Of a DNA stretch of 64,000 nucleotides, positions 8,968 to 20,876 are shown piece by piece. Position numbers and translations under genes: made by a program. How positions within the stretch are numbered: position 1 is the stretch's first letter; every line of letters starts with the position of its first letter. The notes under the pieces were generated by a model. That model was not told the origin of the DNA, did no database searches, and saw only the letters and a program-made list of their open reading frames with translations. Origin of the DNA: Trichosphaerium sp. ATCC 40318. Lineage: Eukaryota > Discosea > Flabellinia > Trichosidae. The stretch covers positions 558,001 to 622,000 of the forward strand of contig JALMLS010000577.1 in NCBI GenBank assembly GCA_038496445.1, given 5' to 3'.

Positions 8968-11900
8968 TTAGTCAATAGAAATTACAGACAATGTTAAAGG
9001 CGCTTCATCATCACTTGGTTCTTTTACATAAGCTACAAGTGGTTGAGATATTAAAACACCTTCAAGATTACTAATACATTCATCATTTAATACATCACAA
9101 CCAATAGAAGACTTAACAAACGACCGAAGAATATCACCCGAAATCTATCGGAAAAAAAAAAGTCAAAAAAAAGTATACTTGAGAAAAAAAAGACGTACAT
9201 GGAGAAGAACTTGAGTGTTTGCATCGACACGTACTTCAAGTATAACACTTTGACTTAAATGTGATGTATCAACAAAGTTAAAAGTACTTTGAGAGTAAGA
9301 CATACTAACACCATCACATAAAAGGTCACGTGGTAGCGGGGTTTTAGGACCCAAAAATATTTTAAGTTCTTCATTTGAAATCGTCTTAAGTTCAGTTTCA
9401 TCTTCACCAACATCACATGAAGTCAAAGAATCCTATCATTAAAATTAAGTTATACACTCATTAATATACTTCTTGTACATACCTTTATAACAGATGTAAC
9501 TGTTCCAGTTACCCTGTATAAGCCATGTGTAGATGTTAAGTCAACATGTAATAATGTTGGAAGTTCTTCAACAGAAGCCAAAACGTCTGGAGTATTGCAT
9601 ATATCTAGAGATACTGTATCGATACCTTGGCTTACAAGAAACGTCTTCATACTATCATTCTTGCATATATGCCTTTGAGGTACATAGCGGACTGACTTCG
9701 GGATTAGAACAAGTTTTCTTGGTGGCATTAATTCTGATTTTTCTTCTGTTAATGTGTCTGTTATCACTATACGTTCTAACACCGTAAAGTCATCTGCTAC
9801 AAGTTTACCTAAATATACATTAAGGCAACGCACTGTCAATAAAGATACTTTATACTTTAGTAAAACCACGACTCAAGTAAACTTGTATAAATGTAAGTAA
9901 AACAAAAAGTCCACCTACCTTCATTATTGACCAAATCAGTAAATAACACCAAGTCTCCAGCATCAAAATCAGTAAGTGCATTACATTGGAAATATCCTTC
10001 AACAGTAACGCAAGCACTAGAATAATAAATAAGGATGAGAAAGAGAAAAAATTAGGAATCTGTACCAATTTGGACCAGTTTCTTCATGAAGAGAACTATC
10101 CGCAATAAAAATTCTAGTTTTGATAAAATCACAACTATAAGGGAGTACTTTTACGTCTTGTTTGACTAAAAGCCTTCCCATCACAGTACACCGAGGAGGT
10201 GCAGCCTACAAAAACACTTAAAAGACTCAAAAAATATTTGTCACAAAACATACCGAAGGGAACGTCATTAGCAAGTGCAATGAAAAAACGGGATTTATAG
10301 ACGCTTCAAATTCATGTGCGTTATCCTTAGAAGAAAGTTAAGAAATAAGCCACGAAAGTGATAGTGGCTGAAGACCTTCAGCGTCAGTTTTTATTGCCAC
10401 GTTTCAAAAAAAAAAAAAATTACGTTTTGTTGAGGCTGTAGAAACGTACTTCAATGATATCAAAGGAAGAATCATTTAGAACTCTGTATCTAGCACATTC
10501 ACAACTTTGGACAGTTATTTGTGTCTGTGCAGGCTTGGCTGGTGCTACTGAAACATGTTCATCTTTCGCTTGAGATGAAGGGAACTGAAGTAGTCCATCT
10601 GGTCCAAAATTGCTTTTACCAAGCTTAACATTTGTAGTTATTACATGATCTGGAGCTATTGTAGAAAATAGACTACAAATAGAAGGATCTCGTGTAATAA
10701 GGTCATCCTTTTCAACAAGAATATTTGTAAGATTAATAAACTTTCCATTCCCATTTTCTAGTAGAGTAAACCTAGTACGCTCAAGTTAATCTCACTTTAA
10801 CATTTGCAGTTGGTTAAAGTTCAACAACATACACCCATATGAGTGGTTGTGACTTACACAAGCAATGCGACAAATTCAAAAAAAAGAAAGAGAAAAAAAC
10901 GGAAAAATTGCAAGTTGTTTTCGTTGTTTTGTTTTGAGGTTGAGAGAGGTGCTGTGGTAATTGTTTGATGTTATAATGGTGTTTGCATATGTACCATTTA
11001 TCTGTACAAGTTTCAGGTATCTCTAATAGTCCAAGTTTTCCAGAAGGTGTTTGAATAACCAAGCTACACTCAGTTGCATTTTGTTCTACTCCAGCGAGAC
11101 TTAGTCTGTTTAGTTTATCCTGTACAGTTGATGTGTCGAGCTCAGGAGCTAGCGATGATTGAACATTTCTAGGTAATGCCCTTTGTACCATTGCTTGAAG
11201 ATTTATAACATAGGTATCAAAGAATGTTAAGGAGAAAACATCAAATCGAAACAAAACAAAGAAAAAAAAAATGGTAGTAAAAAAAAAGGATACCAATGCA
11301 CTTTTCTTGGTCGCGAACATAGTGTACTACTTCTATTATATCAATATCATGCTCATCCTTGTTATCATCATCTTTTTGTGAAACAAAACTATCTTGAAGC
11401 TGACCATCATCTTCTTCTGCCATATCGAAAAACAAAGTGCTTGGTATTGTCGCTAAAAACAAGCATTAGAAAAAACCCACTCCTTGTTTACTTTAATGTA
11501 CAGCGTGCTTGGCTTGTTGGTAAATGAAGGTCAAATACATCACTTATAGTAATAACACGGTAAGAAGATAGTAGAATCAAACGAGCACTCTCTTCGTCAC
11601 TTTGTTTCACCTCGTGCCTATAGCAAAGTTAACTCTTAAGAGAAGTTATTAGAAAAAGGTGACAGTACCAAGGAGAATCAATAGCAACTATAGCACCAGG
11701 TACGAGGTCAGGTTCTTCACTATTCCTCAAAGCCAAAATATCAGCATACGCCGCTCTGCTGAGTCCTTTGGATTCTAATATTTTACATACTATACAATCT
11801 ACATTCAAGCTCTCATTAAACGTTGTCTTTACAATATAAACAACAAGACAAGGTCCTAACAAAACTAAGAAACAACAGTCGAGATTTAATAAGGAAAAAA

Positions 11901-14436
11901 ACCGTACCGCTTGGTGCACGTGGCGTGGTATTTTTAGCACCGTTTCTCAAAGTTTCCAATACACGTTTAGCTGCTGAACTGCGCAAAACTCTGGATTTGG
12001 ACATTTGCTTCCCAGACTTATTTTGTGCCTTCATAGAATAATGTTAGTGACAGTGATACGTTATTTAATAGTACCTGAAATTGCGTGTTTTGGCCGACCG
12101 TTACGTTCATTTGTGCTATCCAAGCTTGTTTCTTGCCTGATTTACTCTGTAGCATACGTTGGCCAGCTTTTGATAAAGGTGAAACGTGATTTCGTCTGAA
12201 AGGATTAATAGTACTGTGCTGCGCAAATTGCGTCCATGGTTTCGCGGCCGATGGTGTGGGTAGTTGAGACGGTGCCTGTTGTGTTGCGTTTGGCGCAATG
12301 GAGTTAGACGCTCGCTGCTAAAAGTAAAAAGTAAGCAATCAGAAGAAAAAAGGAAGCTCCCCCTCCGGGAATCGAACCCGGGTCTGTCGCGTGACAGGCG
12401 ACGATGATAGCCACTACACCAAGGGGGATGCGTTGTTGGTGAAAAGAGCCAACGTCAAAAAAGGATTTGGAAAAAATTAGTTTTGTGATTTACGTACTGT
12501 GGCAATACCATCGTCAAAATTAAAGTCGGAACGAAAACTTGGCTTTGGTTTGGGTGTGGTACTCTTTGGCAATGATGAAGCAACAAAAGCCATTGCATTG
12601 GACATAGACCTTCGTGGGGCTGCCGGCCTTTGACTGCTGTCCCTGTGTAATTTAAAACTTGAAAACTCATCTTCATCCACAGACTCTACTTCGTCTTCGC
12701 CATTTGAGCCCGAGGCTGCCAAAATCTTGCACAAAATTAGTTGTGTTTCACAAGCACCTAAGTAAAGCGTACTTGTGTGTCCATGAACTGGCTATCATTA
12801 TAAGCCATTCTTACAGGTGGCTGTAGTTGTTGTGTAGGTGCTAAGCTATCATCTTCTTTGTCATCATCGGAATCAATGTCTTCTATTTCATCATCTCTAA
12901 CACGCTAATAACTACTATTACATTCTTGAACAATATAAAATGTCTGGATACGTACTAGCATATTGGAAATACTAACAGCGTGCTTTCCAAGAGGTGTTCG
13001 AGGTGTCTTTTGAGTTTGTTGTGTTTTTGTTGGTGTTCTATGTTTTAGACTATTTACAGCAAATATTGGAGTTTCTGGAGGTCCAGAGTCTTCTATATCA
13101 TCCTCTTCAAGTTCTTGAGAGTCGAATGGAGTACCAAAGAGGTTTGGATTTTTAGCAAATCGATGATCAACCTTTTCTTCAAAATCGATCATTTCAACAT
13201 CATCCTGAACAAGAAATGTTTAATTTAAGGTTTTCTTTCTTTGTCTTCCGTTTTTTAAGAACGTACATCACTACCAGTAGCTTTTATGTACTCTGGAGTA
13301 CTTTTATCATCAGTAGCAGATACACCATCTTCATCGTCATCAGATAAAACACGCTTTCGTAAACGCCTTTGGATTGAAAATGAGCTTTGTGAAAAGTGTG
13401 ATGAAATTATTACCTTCGTTTTGGAGGCGGTTCTACATCTTTGAGTAATTCATTTGATGTCAGTAAGGGTTCCCTTTGGTTGCTATTTTCGCTTGATTGA
13501 GAATCAAGTAATAAATCAAAATCAAGCTTTCGCTTGGGTTTGCTTAGACGATTATCTTGAAAGATACTATTGTCATTAGTACTTCTACTTGGCGACTTTC
13601 TCTTTTTCAACAACCGCTTCCCTGGCGAAATGATAGCTGGGAGTGAAATCTTTGGTCTCTCCTATATTCAAGGTAAGCTGGGAGGCCCAACAAGCAACAA
13701 GAGGATGTTTTTGAAGACAAAAAAAAAGGAATTTGAGTTGGTTCACTACTGCACCTCTTCCATCGGAGCCAGGTTGTTTAAAAATCCTGAACTACTCAGT
13801 GATGAGTTACTTATATTACTACCACCAGAAATCAAAGGTGGTTTGCTTTTTGTCTTTGGCTTTATCGGCGAGAATTCAACATCTTCTAAAAAAAGCAAAT
13901 TCTGTCATTATACTGATGATGTAATGCAACGTATCTCTGTTACTTACCTATAATTTTACGCTCTGGAGGTACAGGCTCATATTCCTTTAATTTAGAAAGC
14001 ATAGGTTGAGAGCTATCGTCGTTAATATCATCTAGATTAAGGTCGTCCAAAAAACTTCTGTTTTGTCTATGAAGAGGTATGTTTGCAATTTTCTGGGTGC
14101 TATCTAAGTCTTGTGACGCTGTTTCGTCGTAAAATATATTGTCTGGGCCAATTGGATCGTCTAGTTAAAGTTTTAGATCGATATTAATGTAATGTACTGT
14201 ACCACTACTTTCGTTGAGCGATGGAAGAACGTCAGAGGCTATTGATGAACTGTCGTTTAAAACAACCTGGAAAAATGTTAACCGCCTGTCAAAATACAAC
14301 AAATTGAGCGTATGGAGTAGTTTTCACACGTAGTTATGAGCATTTTACGCGCCTCATTACTATTTTGTTCATCCTTCTGTTCTACTGGCTTGTCATCTGG
14401 AATGGTGGTCCTAGCTGAAAGCCAGCTCTTGCTCAT
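8968..14436 (-). CDS. large multi-exon acidic protein, family not recognised (possible DNA-repair scaffold)
   Basis: At least fifteen exons appear to form one gene, though it could be two. The first sure ATG is at 14436 (MSKSWLSARTTIPDD). The N-terminal half is disordered, rich in Asp/Glu/Ser with basic clusters (FLDDLNLDDINDDSSQP, RRLRKRVLSDDDEDG, KKRKSPSRSTNDNS). The middle has PWTQFAQHSTINPFRR and SRVLRSSAAKRVLETL. The C-terminal half is folded-looking with beta-rich blocks (DLVPGAIVAIDSPW, RLILLSSYRVITISDV, TRIFIADSSLHEETG, GLYRVTGTVTSVIK), suggestive of OB-folds. A GTAC intron around 11450-11500 joins the segment ending TSQAR to STIPSTLFFDMAEEDDG, which is why I treat both halves as one gene. 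A SPIDR-like scaffold is one guess, held weakly. One intron contains a tRNA gene. Confidence 0.5.
12358..12428 (-). tRNA. tRNA-Asp (anticodon GTC)
   Basis: A complete cloverleaf on the minus strand: 7-bp acceptor stem TCCCCCT/AGGGGGA, D-arm with AGTGG, anticodon loop CTGTCAC giving GTC, and T-arm CCCGGGTTCGATTCCCGG. There is no intron and no encoded CCA. It lies in a 180-nt intron (12318-12497) of the large minus-strand gene, in the same orientation as that gene. The internal A and B boxes should support Pol III transcription independent of the host gene. Confidence 0.96.
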
Positions 14437-14587
14437 ACCCTCACAACCAAAATTGTAATCTTCTGCGTCTTTTAGCTGGATAATCAATTGTAGCTCCCCG
14501 TAACGTTCAGACAGCAATCTCTCGTTATCATCAGTGTTGTACAAACTTACGGCGTTAAGTTGGCAAAATAAATACTAGGAACTGACA

Positions 14588-17500
14588 ATGGCAACACTTG
14601 ATTCTGAGGAGCTTCCTATTTGGCAAACAAGTCTAAGTGGCGCAGAATTTAATTACACTGCGTGGGACGAAGAACCAATTGAATGTACACCCTCTGATCC
14701 GTTTATCGCGTTCAAGTTGATGCTACAGCATAAAGAGGATGGCAGTGACACAACTGATGATATATTTCTGAACGGTGAAGAAGCAGTACGAGAGGCTGCC
14801 TCTCGCGTAGTATTCGCAACTGCCAGTTCAGGTACGCTGTTTTCTTGTAATTAGTTTTTTTGTTACAAAACAAAAAAAAACGCCAATAAATTAATTAGGC
14901 GTTTCACACGTTGTTATCGAAGCTGAGGATATACCTGCCTTTATTGAAACTCATTTGGACCGCATATGGATTACACAAAACAGTGCTCTCGAGTATTACC
15001 TCATGACATTCTTTTTGGAAGAACAAGGTACCGCTTACGCGTACAGCTGGAGCATTTGAGTAAAACCCTTTCAGAGCAAAACGCTTTTAACTTTAATGAC
15101 ACCTTCTGACGTCTTGTGAATAGATGAAACAGAAATATTAGAAGAGTGGCAAGGTTTGGTCACGTCAGGGCATATTCGTGACATTACATTACTTGATATT
15201 CTATTACGGTTGGCTTTATTTGATTCATACACGTTTACACGTAATTTTGAAACAATCGCACAATACTGGACTGGATTGAACTTGGAACAAGATACACTAG
15301 CCAAATACGGTCTAAGAAATATTGAGGAGAGCATACAATCAAAATACAGCGCAGTTGGGTACAATGAAATGCTATAAATTTGTTATTACCAACGATTTTT
15401 AACATTATTTCATAGCGAACTTAATGTTCATGAAGACAAGCTAGCCACGCAAGGACCTATAAGAGATGTAGTTGCAATGAACCTTGCATATAAGGCTATG
15501 CATACACGCGCTTTAGGATTGATGCGTGCGCACCATGGAGATTTTTTCGACAATGCTGCTGAAGTGAGGAGATATACAAAATGTAAATAATCGTAGTTAA
15601 CCAATTTCTAGTCGTATGGACCTCTCAGTGAGATCATACAAGTGAAAGGAAGTATAGGCTTATCTGGGATCACAATGAATGGCATGTTCATAGATATGAG
15701 CCGAGTAAAGTCCGTTAAAGCAAAATTAACTACAACACTTGACAATGCTGTAAAAAAATTAATGGACGATCCTGCGTATTCTGGTATGTTCGTCAACGCT
15801 TTTTTTAGATACTGTCGGCTTATAACGTTTCATAGGCTTGTTCAAAATGACTATCAACAATGGCGTCGTGTCACCTGCTAAAGAAGAAGGTGTAAGGCCA
15901 AGTTTGAACATGGATAAGCTTGTTGAAGTTTTAGAGAACTGCGTTGTTGAGATTAGGGAAAAATATGAAAAGGAAGTAACAATACCACCAACAGATAGCG
16001 GAAAACACATTTCAACATCTCGAAAAATATGGTACAAGAAGAGCCTAGCTGAGCAGTATTTATTTGCTAATGTATTTTTTAAAGGGGAGAGTATAGACAT
16101 GACCATCCGTTCATTGATGATTGGATGAATATGGAGCAATCTGGTCACTTCTTGAATTTCTTAAAGCACTTGAAAACATCAAGTTGTCACCCAAAATACA
16201 CGGTATGACTATAAGATTGAAACTGCTTTTATACATTTACTCTCTTGATTGACATTATTAAAACACCAATAAGGAAAGAAAACAGATATGAATCTGTTGC
16301 TTGTTTATGAAAACCTTTTACTTTTTTTATTCACGTGATTTTTTAGTTACAGTTTTTTTAAAGTTGAAATTCAATAAAGACGACTGAGTCGTCTTGTGTT
16401 CATCTAGCTTACCCTTTTTCTTTTAGGTGCTCGTACGAAATGGACGTACTAGTTGTAGTAATCCACCAATTCAACAAACACCACGTGCTGGAGGTTTTAG
16501 AGAAATGTTTGCTGCTCGTGATGGTCATGTACTGATGGCGATTGATTATAATTTTATTGAACTTTGCACCTTGTCAAGGTAAATAGCCTCAAAAGGTATC
16601 TAGAATGCCCTCATAATGTTTTTCATAGGGTATGCGAGGCTAGATATGGCGCTTCTGTACTTGCAGATGTTATAAGAGCTGTGCGTAGTTGTGGTCTTCT
16701 ACTTGCTCTAAAAAAGTCGTTTTAGGGCACAGATCCTCATGGATTCACAGCTGCTATGTTTGAGGGTGTTGATTTTAAGGATTTTATGGCTTGGAAGCAC
16801 TCAGATGATCTTGAACTACGAAAGAAATTTAAGAGCCTTCGCCAAAGAGCTAAAGCAATTAACTTTGGTATTCCGAGCGGTGAAAGTGCTAGAGGTCTTC
16901 AAGATTATGCAAAGAGCGCTTACAACGTTGAATTGGAATTCGCAGGTATTGAAGAACACGCCTACAAGTACAACAACGCGATCTAATACCTTGTGTAGAA
17001 GCAAAACTGTTCAGAGAAAAGTTGATAAATGAAGTATACCCTGAGCTTGGTAAATACCTTGCTGAGCGCGAAATGGCTACACTAGCGAGAAATTTAGGCA
17101 CAGATGAGAAGACATGCTGGAATACGTTTGCTTGGAAGAAAGATAAGAAAAAACGATCGCCAGCTCTTGCAGGTATGTCTCGCCATTTATTTACTATTTG
17201 GCAAGGTTTCTCTTTGTTTTTAGTCCTATGATTCATGAACTCCTTAGGATGCATCCGAAACATTGTACGAGGTAATCTAAGACGACGTAAGGATGGCCGA
17301 GAGTATAATCAATACTTTGTGGCTAAAGTATGGCGAGGATTACTTAAGTTATGTACAATACCAAAGCTTAAGAAACTAATATGGGAATGTAAAGAAAATG
17401 GTGGTAATGAGGTACGTAAAAAATTTACCTTTTCTTTCTACGATGTCTATATTGTGGCTAAATTCTGTGCACGTGTTGTACCAAAAAGTGTCTATTTTTA

Positions 17501-18043
17501 GCCTTTGATTACGTTGTACTAATTGATTTGTTTAGGATTGCTATAAGAACTTATTTGGTTCTGATTGTGTAACGTTAACAGGAAGAATCCGATCTAAAGT
17601 TGGTTTTACACAAGGATGTAACACACCATTTTCTGGTGGGTTTTTGCTTCTGTGTTGAATGGATTGCACAGTGACTTACTGTTTTGTTAGGGTTAGCTGC
17701 TGACGGAGCAAAATTAGCAATGTGGAACTTGACACAAATAGGATATCGTCTTGTTGCGTTTATACATGATGAGATTTTAATAGAACTACCTGATGATGAT
17801 ACACTAAATGACAATGTTAATTTTATCAATGAAGTAGTATGTCAATCTATGCAAGAGTTAACTGGTATGTTATGGTTTCTTTTTTTGTAGTAGAAAACAC
17901 GATGAGCTCATTCTTTCGTTTTAGGTACCATTCCTATCGGTTGTGGTGTTAGTGTATCAAGGACTTGGAGTAAAGAAGCTGAAGCTGTTTATGATGAACA
18001 AGGAAGAATTAAAGTGTGGGAAGCTAGCACACAAGTCCATTAA
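14588..18043 (+). CDS. divergent family A DNA polymerase
   Basis: More than a dozen exons. The Pol I-type polymerase core is complete. Motif A reads LMAIDYNFIELCTLS (usual DYSQIELR), motif B reads RQRAKAINFGIPSG (R-x3-K-x6-YG class, with Ser before Gly instead of Tyr), and motif C reads VAFIHDEILIE with the catalytic HDE. A TSCSNPPIQQTPR-like segment precedes motif A and GLAADGAKLAMWN precedes motif C. The N-terminal third resembles an exonuclease fold, but clear D-x-E exo residues are not visible (VVIEAEDIPAF), so proofreading may be lost. There is no helicase domain as in Pol theta and it does not look like mitochondrial Pol gamma. The IELCTLS variant recalls phage or bacterial accessory polymerases. 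The TAA is at 18041-18043. Its start lies about 150 bp from that of the divergent minus-strand gene. Confidence 0.85.
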
Positions 18044-18156
18044 TGAAGAAACAAATGGTTATTTTCTTCCAAAAAAAATAAACGAAAATAAAAAAAATTA
18101 ATAGCACGTGCACCACGTTTAATACAAAAAATACAATAGATTCATTTCTTCTAATT

Positions 18157-20455
18157 TTACAAATCCGTGAGCTGTGGTAACTCCTTTTTTAAAACATCAA
18201 TGTTAACAACAAGCTCACAAGCCTCATATTCAACACTATTTCTCCACCAATTCAAATGAGATTGTACAGTTTCTGCAACTCCCGGATCTTCATCTTTATA
18301 AAGTTCCACTAAACGACTCCAAGTTGTCTCTATCAACAAGAATGGTTGTCGAATATCTAAAGACTTCCATGCACAGCGCCAAAGAACTATAAAAGCGTCA
18401 GCAAACGCAGAATTTTTGAGAAAACGAAACAGTCAAGTAATTGTTTCGTACGTTTGTGCGCAAGTGTTTTAGCATCTTGATGACCTGTAGCAATCAAAGC
18501 TTCAGCAGTAATACTCCAAAACTATTCTCAAAGAGTTAATTCAAGTGTCTATAAATCAAAAAACAACACGTACATTTAATACTTGAACAAGGAAGTAATC
18601 CATCTGCTTGTCAACTTTTTTTATAATTTTGTTCAATGAAGTCAAAAACTCCGTTGCATCTTCATTAGGTTTTGGAGGGCTTTTAAATAATTCAACTGCA
18701 TCCAAAACACATTGAAAGAGTTGATTATGAACAAGCCCTTTAGCTTTAGCGTCTTTCATAATCTTAGAAACCTCTTCAAGTACATAATCAGGTGTTGAGT
18801 TGTAAACAAGCATCAACAAAGATTGATGCCAAACAATCTCAAAACCAGATGCCTTAGTCAAAGTTAGGTAAAGCATTATAGGTAGTACTCCTCTGGCACG
18901 TTTCTATTCACTTACTTTTGAGAATTGTTTAGATGCCTTATCATACTGTCTTGTATTAAAATAGCACATGCCCAAGAGATAGTTAGGACTTTCAAATGCT
19001 TCATACTTGATCTTATTTTCTTCAGTTTCATTTGCAGTATTATCACACGCATGTTCGAGGTATGGTACAGCTTCTAATACTTTTCCTTGACTCAAAAGCA
19101 TCTTACCAACCTACATTGACAATAAATAGTTAAATAGGTGTATTACATCATTAGAGTAGCGAGTACCTCTACACTGATTTTAGAAAGGTTTATCATATTA
19201 TTCTCTTTTGATAGCTTCCAAATGTTCTCAGCGTGTTCTGCTATTCTATAGTATGGCTGTGATAGTAAAGCGTTTCCAGAAGCTAATATTGTTTCTATAA
19301 AAAGAAAGAGTTAAGAAAGTTGAGCGAAAGGAATAGTTACCTATTAACTCACAGTTGAATTCTTCACGGAGAGTTTTAGTCTCTTCATTGCAAAGCTCTT
19401 TGAAATGGTCTTCAATGTATTTCAAAGCTTCAAAAAACGCCTAAGGATGAAGTTCAGTAAGAAGCTATTAAATTGTATCATACTCGTCTAGACAGAGATT
19501 CCATTTCTGATACTTCGCCATTCTGAATGAGTGTAAGAAACTTACAAAAACATTATTAGTGTACGTTATTCTTTTCTGGATTATCGGTTTTGTTGACTTG
19601 TTCAAGCTTCATTGTTGTAGTATACACATTGAATAATGTCTTAACATGCATAATATGATGTGGTGTAGACACAGAAGTTAAGCTAAACAATTAATCAAAA
19701 AAATAGTTGAAAGTCAGTCAAGTTCGTACGCATTTAGTAAAGCACGTGCTAGGGTTAAGTTTTGAAGGGCATAATCCCACTTTCCTAAAGACATCCATTG
19801 CTCTCCTCTAGCTCTACAAAGTAATGTTTAATCTACAACCATAGCACATCAGAAAAAAAACAAACTTACGCGCAGAATGTCATAATCACAGGAAATTCTT
19901 CTAAACGTGTTTCTTAGCATTAACAAAACAATCACGTGATTTCTTATTTTGAAAATCAAATAGAATTACGTACCTTCAAGAAAATCTTCAGGAGTCCATG
20001 ATACCTTATGGTACTGTTCTAGAGGTATATCTAATAACATTAATTTCAAAAAAAGAAAGTTTTTTCCTTGTTTTCTTTTTCGAGCGGAGATTTTTTTTGA
20101 TGAAAGTGAGACTACTAAAGTACTTGAACTCACGGTTGTCTGATAATTTGTTATACAGCTCCTTCCACAGGTCTACGTTGATTTTTTCAAGTTTCATTGT
20201 GTATTGGCCCAATTCTTCAACCTTTTTCATCTCTACGACTGCTTCACGGCGTTGTGCGTCGGTCACAGCGTAAGATAGCCCGACAACTATTTCTTAAAGT
20301 CAGATACAAATTTACATCCCGTAATCGTATTTTACACGCGTTAAAACGCGTTTGCGATGGTTTTCAAAGGAATTCTCAAGTTAGCGTAACAAATAGAGAA
20401 AGTGCCTGCGAATAGTATTTTCATAGTGTCACTTACGATTGTACGCGTTTTCCAT
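18157..20455 (-). CDS. SPO22/ZIP4 (TEX11)-like TPR protein
   Basis: At least eight exons; ATG at 20455 (MENAYNQIVVGLSYAVTDAQ), stop at 18157. The product is all-helical with TPR-like units: EQWMSLGKWDYALQNLTLAR, LLSQGKVLEAVPYLEHA, NYLLGMCYFNTRQYDKAS and LVHNQLFQCVLDAVELF. The layout, with a central YLLGMCYFN repeat and a C-terminal helical tail ending ELPQLTDL, fits the SPO22/ZIP4 family of synaptonemal-complex-associated meiotic proteins. The assignment rests on pattern, not on a diagnostic motif; other TPR proteins remain possible. It is convergent with the DNA polymerase gene, with about 110 bp between stop codons. Confidence 0.55.
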
Positions 20456-20876
20456 GACTGTAGTAAACAGGGAAGGCTCTCCTACAAAAAAATGTTACAG
20501 ACTAACTAAAACCAGCGAAATACACACTAGAATGTTCTCCAAATACACCCGAAGCAGTTTGGACTGTTCTGAGTTGTTGCTTGACAACACCACTATGTCT
20601 TCGCTTGATTTCATCCCGGTGTGATATACTTCTTACTCTAGCGATGCAGCGTAACCCGAACATTTGAAATAGTGGCACAACTAAAATAAATTCACCGATT
20701 TTCTAATTCAGGCAAGTCCCGCGCGTGAAAAGGCAAGAATGACTAAACCAACAGCAAATTAATGCTAATAATAAAGATAGCAATCGCGTCTACGTTCTTT
20801 TATAAATGGCTTAGTACATTGTGCATGGCATTTTACAAGAAAGCCTGGAGTATGGGTTCAAGAAAGCCATTATCAG
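20456..20876. other. intergenic; possible 5' leader of the SPO22-like gene
   Basis: Upstream of the ATG at 20455 the minus strand has an AG acceptor and a plausible GT donor near 20535, so a 5' UTR intron is likely. No other gene seen. Confidence 0.35.

Noticed and set aside
13570-13953. Plus-strand frame of 127 codons
   Set aside because: It is antisense to exons of the large acidic gene, whose frames splice consistently on the minus strand.
14434-14544. Start of the large minus-strand gene at 14544
   Set aside because: That position is TTG, not ATG, and the preceding bases look like a splice donor; the first in-frame ATG is at 14436.
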